13,228 nucleotides of DNA, from NCBI GenBank assembly GCA_001931905.2, contig MSJI02000305.1:1-13228 (forward strand). Reading direction: 5' to 3'. Position 1 is the first letter of the stretch. Every line of letters starts with the position of its first letter. The position numbers and the translations under genes were made by a program. Under the pieces are notes generated by a model. It saw only the letters and a list, made by a program, of their open reading frames with translations, ran no database searches and was not told the DNA's origin. This document shows, in pieces, positions 7,690 to 13,228 of this stretch. The stretch is from Cladosporium sp. IMV 00045 (taxonomy: Eukaryota > Ascomycota > Dothideomycetes > Cladosporiales > Cladosporiaceae).

Positions 7690-10503
7690 TCACAGCAACG
7701 AAGCATCCAACCCCTCAAAAGAAGTCTCAGTATACCACTGGAAAGCATCCAGATCCAACGAATCCGCCGCCCTCATCAACTGCTCACCATCCAGCATCCC
7801 ATCGTCGAAATACCATTCCTGCATGGTCGACTGGGCGCTGGTAGAGAACACCGAATCGAACCCTCCCGTACCGTCACTGTTAGTATTGCTCGCGGGACCG
7901 GTGCCCACATCGTAGTTCATGGGATTTTGAGCGCCAGAAGCGAGTTCTCGCAAGTGGTGCTCGAGGAGTTCGAGTTCTTCTTTGTAGAAAGCCGCTACGC
8001 GGTTGCCGCGAGCGACCATTTCGGCTAGGATTGCGTAGGCGATTTGCCGTGCTTCATCGCTGTTGCGGAGGAGGGATGGGTCCACGGCGTTGGCGACGAG
8101 GATCACGACGGCGGCGGACCAGGTTGATTCTAGGTCGAAGGGGACGAGGCTCTCTGGATTTGAGGGTCAGTCATTTTGGACGTACAGTGTGTGTTTAGAA
8201 ACTCAGTCGATTCTCACCTAGGAGAGATTGAGACTGCAAGACTTCGAGCGTTCGCATGATTTGTTGCGCAGCTCCTAGGCATATTCGCACCAACGATCGG
8301 GCACCGCCCGATGAAGGGACGTGGACTGGACGGGGAGATGCTAGCCTCCGCTGCCAAAAATGGAAGAGTAAGGGGCGCGTGGCGAGAATGATGCACTGCA
8401 AATGTCTACGTTAACCCTCGTGGGAACCAAGCTGGTGCCAAAGCTTGCTCTGGACATACCTGATGTTGGAAGAGTAAGAGATAAGCTGAAAGTCGTGATA
8501 TGCTGCTATTTCCCAAGTATATCCGGAAGCTGGCAACTCGGTCGTCATGAATACTAGCCAAGTTGCGTAGAGCAGACTTGACGCTGTGCAAGAATTTGCT
8601 CGGATCGCGTCCTTCTTTTCCGTAAATAGCTGAAAATCAAAAGTTAGTATCGAGATAAGTAAACAGGATCGCGTTTGTCATCGACAAACTTACTTTGAAG
8701 AATAGAAGACGTAGCTCTGGCCAGTTTGACATGTATACCTAGCGCCAAAGATTTGGATGAAGACGTAGCAAACTCAGGGAGTTGGGCTGTAACATCATGC
8801 TCCGCCAAAGATTGCGGCACGCCCATCAGAGCCGACATATGAGAGTCGAGGATGTAGATGGTCCACCAAATCTCACTACATCGCTCACGCATTGGATCTG
8901 CCAGGTTGCGATTGCGCATGTCTGTATGCATGCCTTCCACTAAAGCAGTTCGCAGGGCTCGGCCGATCTACATGGTTGTCAGCATACAGATAGCAAGAAG
9001 CAGTTGTAGTGAGACTTGCCTGGTTGTATGCCGCTTTTCGCTTGTCAAGACACTGCAAGTAGAGTGCAGCGCAGCACAAGATTTCCATGCTTTGTATTGG
9101 TTCTGAAGTTGTCAGACCAACATCGGGCAGCATCCGCATGCCTTCGACGAAAAAATCCGATCCGGGAGGCTTCGTCCCCTTCGTGAAGATCACGACTAAA
9201 GCTTTTCCTAGGGCTAAAATAAGGAGGTAGTGGGCGTACCACAGTGCACCGACAGATTGCTTGGAGTATTCATCGCTGTGAAACTTGGTGAAAGACTGCA
9301 TGAAGCTCTCCTCGTCGAAGAGATGAAAGAGTTGGCCGCAACGGAACTTGACCGTGTTGATTAGGAAAAGAGCAAAATCTGTCGTCGGCAAGACGATGGT
9401 TGCATCATGGTCTGTCATGCTGGACAGACTCGCGCCGTGCCAGTCGATATCATATGCCTGACCTTCGAAGAGCAGGCGTCCGGGAGGGGGAGCCAATCCG
9501 AACAGACTCTCATGTACCATGACCAGTACTCGTCGACCAAAGGACCAATTCGATGATGTGCCGAGATAAGCTGTGATTCCCATTGTTAGCTCAAAGGAGG
9601 AGGCGGACACCGACATGACTACGCACATTGTTGGCCGAATTCATCAGCCGTGAAAGCTGGAGGCCCATTCACTAACGGATTAGTAAAATGCTGGTCTCCC
9701 GTTGCACTTCTATTGCAACTGTCGTGTTCTGTTTCCGCCACGAGGTCAAGGCCTAGTCGTGCCGGGTCGTCAGGTGTTGTCGCCCTGGTGCCGGAAGGTA
9801 CGATTTGCGTCCCAGGCTGTTCATTCAGCCCGTTCTCGGTAGGACTTGTGTTTTCGAACGAAGGAAGAAGATTCTCAGGTATCGTGGGCGCGGCTTCGGC
9901 TAGGGAAGAGTGCACATCGACGGTTTCTGCGATGTTCGACTGTGATTCTTCCGGAGGCGTGCGCAGATCGGAGTTCGAGGCATGCCGGGCTCCCCTCTCA
10001 AGCTGTGCTAGGTGTCTGTGTCGAATGTTAGAACGACTAGAGAAACTACGATGCTAATGTGTCGACATGCTACAGATGGTGGATGACTGTCCCGATGAAT
10101 CAATGCATGAAGAAGCCCATCTAGACCCCCAAGGATTGACCAATTCCAAGACAGCATGGGGGACTCACTCTCTCGTAACGAGGATTTTCTGATTCTGCTC
10201 GTCGAAATTGCAAAGCAGTCTTCGCTTCTGACAGGCATCGCACGGCTCTTTGCCCGAGCACTTGATTTTCTGGCGACGACAACGCTCGCATCTGGACGAA
10301 GGAAGGGCATCCGTGTCAGTAAATGCAATGATAAAAGTTTCCTAGTATCCCTCGTACTGAAGCCACTCGTATGGCTTGTCAATGGACTATTTGTTAAGAT
10401 CAACGTACGCATTAGTAACCCTCCCACTGCTCCCTCTCTTCTTGACGCCACTTCCAGTGCGGCGGTGACTTGCTCCCAAAGCCGGAGAGCTCGACTCTGG
10501 CAT
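7690..10503 (-). CDS. Zn2Cys6 fungal transcription factor, candidate proline-utilisation activator
   Basis: Eight exons were placed by splice signals and reading phase: 10503-10409, 10291-10169, 10015-9627, 9570-9020, 8967-8694, 8629-8460, 8395-8218 and 8153-7690. They total 2,244 nt, in frame throughout, for 747 residues. Intron lengths are 117, 153, 56, 52, 64, 64 and 64 bp. A binuclear zinc cluster spans Cys33-Cys59 (C-X2-C-X6-C-X5-C-X2-C-X6-C; ACERCRRQKIKCSG), with the first intron joining just before Cys33. A basic, Leu-containing linker follows (LVTREHLAQLERG). The middle region begins YLGTSSNWSFGRR near 204 and includes AYNQIGRALR, CSEIWWTIYILDS and ATRPLLF, typical of the Fungal_trans domain. 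The C-terminal block ESLVPFDLE is also family-like. Intron 4 uses a GC donor (CAG|GCAAGT). Adjacency to both proline enzymes suggests a PrnA/Put3-like activator. Family is certain, target inferred. Confidence 0.95.
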
Positions 10504-10546
10504 GGTTATTGCAGCAGCGGTTGCAGTCGCTCGCAGCACTGAGCAT
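10412..10546 (-). promoter_or_regulatory. Overlapping upstream ORF at the transcription factor start
   Basis: An ATG at 10546, 43 nt upstream of the main ATG and out of frame, opens 44 codons that overlap the true start and stop at TAA 10414-10412 inside exon 1. Its start context is weak (C at -3), whereas the main ATG has A at -3. If the transcript begins upstream of 10546, this could lower translation of the regulator by competition. The transcription start is unknown, so the effect is inference. Confidence 0.35.
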
Positions 10547-10943
10547 GGGGCAACGCGATCGCAATCCGACCTACGGACCGGAAGATCGCGAGGGAATCCG
10601 GTGTAGTTCTTGGGGTGCAGAGAATATTGAGTGGTCAGGTGGGCGGTGATGGGGTTGGGACGATGGAATCATCGGATGCTGTGCCGGTGTGCTGGCTGAT
10701 TTCCCCGCTTGCGAAGATTGGGAACTTTGATAAGAGCTAAGTACTCCGTGTCGGTCTTCAGGCGGGGCATGGGTAGGGCGGATTGAAGGAAGATAACAAA
10801 TGGCCATGACCTTGCCCGAGGGTAAATTATGGACTTGGCGATCAAATGGGAGAAGAATTCGCTCAATCGTCGATGTTCAGTAAATGCACATCATTGACAT
10901 AGCCGTGAAATTCATGACAATACCACCGCCACTCGCAGCATAA
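10504..10943. promoter_or_regulatory. Upstream region of the transcription factor gene with two GATA sites
   Basis: This 440 bp spacer lies between the transcription factor start (10503) and the end of the Pmp3-like gene (10944), both on the minus strand. It contains TGATAA at 10728 and AGATAA at 10791, 225-290 bp upstream of the start codon, in reach of a GATA nitrogen regulator. Minus-strand open frames in this interval have no recognisable features and are probably leader or promoter sequence. Confidence 0.4.
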
Positions 10944-11838
10944 TCAATGCCTCGCCACCCTCCCAACTCCCGACGAAGCAGGACTACCAATGCCACCATC
11001 CTGAATCAAAACAGGCCCATAACCATCCTGCGCGACCTGCGCCGCCCACCTCCTCTCCCTCTCAAAATCCCTCTCCCTCCCACCCCCCGCCGAAGAAACC
11101 GCACTCCGCTGACTCCCCGCCCTACTCCTCCCCACCCTCTTACTCCCCTGTCTACCAAAAAACTCATCAGCGCCCGCTCTCGCAGCCAAACCTCGCCCAC
11201 CGCGCCCGTGCAACAACCCACCCTGCTGACGATGAGCAGCATGCGCTTCCCACGCGCGCGAGCCACTCAGACTCCGACTCGCGCTTCGGCTTCGACTCCG
11301 GCTCCTGCTCTTGCTCTTGCTTCGTCGGCTGCGGCCACTTACTTTTCGCTCCAGCCCTTTCTCGCCGCGGTAGAGGCGTGCGACTTCTTTGTCGCTCAGG
11401 CCGCCGTTGCTGACGTCTTTCGATGCGATCAGACTCAGCGGTGGGCCGGGGTATTTGCCTTTTCGGACCTGTGGAGGCCGCGCCGAGGAGGCGCGTTGGT
11501 GTCAGTGTTGATCTCGTATGTGTTCTCGTTCGGTGTGTATAACAGCCAGCTTATCCGTGCATCGTGACTCTCTTCATTCCCAAAGTTCTGGATACAACAC
11601 TTTCACACCAAATGGGAGAGACAGCAAGAAGACGTACCTTCCTCCTCCGCCAAAAGTACATCCAGCTGAGGTAAAAGCCATGCACGTGGCTGGGGATGAC
11701 GGCGAGGAGGAACAGCAGGCAGTTCAGCGCCGTGTCCGCTCCCAGACCCGTCAGCATCATGACGGCCAGCGGCGGGAAGAAGATGTTGACGAGCATCACC
11801 AGGATGCGGTAGGGGAGGACTCGCATTGTGTTGAACAT
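10944..11838 (-). CDS. Pmp3/UPF0057-family membrane proteolipid with Arg-Ser-rich tail
   Basis: Exons 11838-11638 and 11468-10944 are joined across a 169 bp intron (GTACGT donor, CTGAC branch, CACAG acceptor, phase 0), giving 241 residues. The first 62 residues form the Pmp3 domain: helix one (about 11-29) with the signature FFPPLAV, a GLGAD loop, and helix two (about 38-62) with IPSHVHGFY. Small Pmp3 proteins sit in the plasma or endomembrane and affect membrane potential and cation tolerance; longer relatives carry cytosolic tails. Here a basic stretch WRRRKVRKGKYPGPP leads into a tail of about 175 residues. It includes an RS/KS-dipeptide run (113-133), Gly/Arg-rich DNA and a less biased end, DGYGPVLIQDGG. 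No PPxY motif is visible. A GTAAGT inside exon 2 (11342) could allow a second, in-frame intron to 11148. The domain is clear; the tail boundary is less so. No obvious link to proline metabolism. Confidence 0.88.
11271..11333 (-). repeat. Arg-Ser dipeptide-repeat coding segment
   Basis: This segment encodes alternating Ser with Arg or Lys at residues 113-133 of the Pmp3-like protein (RRSKSKSRSRSRSRSRSAS). Both AGC and AGT serine codons and AGG, CGG and CGA arginine codons are used, so the repeat is kept at the protein level rather than as a young DNA microsatellite. Such runs are typical substrates of SR-type kinases. Confidence 0.7.
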
Positions 11839-13228
11839 GGTTGGGCGCGGTATGTGCGGTGTGGTGTGTGTGTACAGAACCTCTCGGACTTTCTCTTTTC
11901 CAAGCTTTTCCCAAAGTCACTTGTGCCTTTCCCAATGATGTTGTCGTCTCTTATTACTCTGATGCTGCTTTGGCTTTTTCCCTTCTGACTCCAGGAAGGG
12001 TTGATGTGCCTTTTGCGCTATGCCGCTCGATAGATTTGCCGGAACTGATCAAAGATGACTTCTGACTTCTGTGTACAGGTCGAATATGGCGTGAATCGAA
12101 GATGCAGAATCTCCGCGCGCGCGGTAAGGATATCGAGGAACAAGAACGCTGGGCTAAGAACGAATGCAAGGGTATGGTATGGTATACTTTGACAACGAAA
12201 TCACAACAGGAAGAAATGCAACAAGAGCAGAACAAGACAAGTATCCAGCCTCCAGTTCACTACACAATCAGCACGATCATGCAGAGCGGCGAGAGCGGTT
12301 GGCGCGGTAATCAATGTTGTATTTCATGGCCAAGGTCGCAGAACCGGCCAGCCGACTTGAAAAGACGCAGCAAAGATGATGTGCTTGGTGATTAGCGAAA
12401 ACCAGGCGTGCGGTTTTGGCAAGAAATCTTGTTTGCGGCACGCCCAGAGCTTTTTCCTCTTCCTTCCCTCTCTTACTTGCAGACGCCATATGGCGTCGGT
12501 GTGCTGGTGGGCTTGCTGGCGTGCAGGGATTCTGACAGGGAGGGCAAGGGAGAGATGATGTCAATGCCAACGCCCGCGAGGACTTGGGAAGGCCATGTGG
12601 GGATCGGCGGAGAGGGCTCTAGACGGAGCTGGGTGGTGGTGGTTTTTTTCCATGAAAGACCGTCTGGAAGGGATTACATCAATGGGTTTCGTGTGGTATT
12701 GAAGATGCATCTTCTCGCCATCTCCGGACAGAGGAGCAAGCTCTATGCCGCGTGGTCACCGGTTCTTGCGAGATGCCCGTTGAGAGCGAACTACCGCTGG
12801 CGCAACGTTTCACCACCGAGCTATCGTGGGCTAGAAGAGGAGATGGCCATGTCCCATGGGAGCCGTCTGCCAACCTGAACGGCTTTTTACCGGTCACTAA
12901 CGTCCACAAGTTGGCTCAGCCTACTCGAATTCCCGCCAAACATGCAGAAGAAAAGCAGTGCGACTTGGGAATGATGTTTCGAAGATACAGACATGTATAG
13001 TGTCCGTCTAGGCAGCTGACAGATGCGATCAACCACGTGCCGCTAAATCACGACTCGCAATCTATCGGAGATGACAGATCAGCACTTGAATTAATCACAA
13101 TGCTTCCTCGGTCGGTCCATGCTACCTGCTAGTGACCGTGCCTCACGTGTCCTCCCTGGTTGATATCCAGCACGCACGTGGTGGGAGGAGATGCCAATGC
13201 ATCAACCACTAACCGCGGCTGTGTCAAA
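11839..13228. other. Region without a recognised gene, upstream of the Pmp3-like gene
   Basis: These 1,390 bp hold the promoter and leader of the minus-strand Pmp3-like gene and then unassigned DNA to the right edge. A GT-rich low-complexity patch (about 11857-11875) lies just upstream of the start codon. Plus-strand open frames at 12408-12878 and 12752-13000 and a minus-strand one at 12277-12570 have neither domain motifs nor consistent codon bias, and I do not call them genes. No tRNA was seen. Confidence 0.45.
13034..13180. promoter_or_regulatory. Three CACGTG palindromes
   Basis: CACGTG occurs at 13034-13039, 13144-13149 and 13175-13180. A 6 bp palindrome is expected about once per 4 kb, so three in 147 bp stand out. 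CACGTG is the E-box bound by bHLH factors such as Cbf1 and Pho4 in yeast. The nine bases ATCAACCAC at 13028 and again at 13200 flank the group. They may belong to the promoter of a gene beyond the right edge. Confidence 0.4.

Noticed and set aside
10008..10451. 147-codon minus-strand open frame over the zinc-cluster region
   Set aside because: It is in another frame from the Zn2Cys6 cysteines and reads across two introns that join the regulator precisely.
10947..11567. 206-codon plus-strand open frame rich in Pro, Arg, Ser and Thr
   Set aside because: Mirror of the GC-skewed Pmp3-like exon 2. The minus strand gives a clean splice into the Pmp3 domain (WRRRK-VRKGKYPG), so the plus frame is a shadow.
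12408..12878. 156-codon plus-strand frame as a gene
   Set aside because: Low-complexity, Trp/Arg/Gly-heavy translation without domain features; probably chance in GC-rich promoter DNA.
1..13228. Mobile elements, CRISPR arrays, tRNA or rRNA genes
   Set aside because: I saw no terminal repeats, transposase motifs, regular spacer arrays, tRNA T-loop/acceptor pairs or rRNA-like segments by eye. A covariance-model search would be needed to exclude small RNAs fully.

Overview
The window is nuclear DNA of a filamentous ascomycete (Pezizomycotina). The genes have short introns, mostly 52-64 bp with a few of 117-169 bp, carrying GTRNGT-type donors and CTRAC branch points. Proteins carry mitochondrial presequences or a peroxisomal C-terminus, and the window encodes a fungal-only Zn2Cys6 regulator. 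The sequence alone does not fix class or species.

Layout from left to right: the first codons of a gene leaving the left edge (minus strand, from 95); a GATA-motif-rich non-coding stretch (96-1143); an FAD-dependent amine oxidase of the sarcosine/saccharopine/fructosyl-amino-acid oxidase family (minus, 2509-1144, one intron, C-terminal ARL); a 421 bp divergent promoter containing CGG/CCG inverted repeats; delta-1-pyrroline-5-carboxylate (P5C) dehydrogenase (plus, 2931-4745, one intron); about 1.07 kb of non-coding DNA whose right end carries GATA sites; proline dehydrogenase (plus, 5811-7277, one intron); a convergent spacer; a 747-residue Zn2Cys6 transcription factor (minus, 10503-7690, eight exons, one with a GC donor); a 440 bp spacer; a Pmp3/UPF0057 membrane proteolipid with a long Arg-Ser-rich tail (minus, 11838-10944, one intron); and 1.39 kb of DNA without a recognised gene, ending in three CACGTG palindromes.

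The core reads as a proline-utilisation cluster. Proline dehydrogenase oxidises L-proline to P5C, and P5C dehydrogenase oxidises the resulting glutamate semialdehyde to glutamate, both in the mitochondrion. The adjacent Zn2Cys6 protein is the natural candidate for the pathway activator, by analogy with PrnA of Aspergillus and Put3 of yeast. The less expected member is the peroxisome-tagged flavin amine oxidase that shares a promoter with P5C dehydrogenase. It may feed the pathway from a modified or related substrate such as N-methylproline, pipecolate or a fructosyl amino acid, but the substrate cannot be read from the sequence. No proline permease is visible unless the truncated left-edge gene is a transporter. 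I found no mobile element, CRISPR array, rRNA or tRNA.
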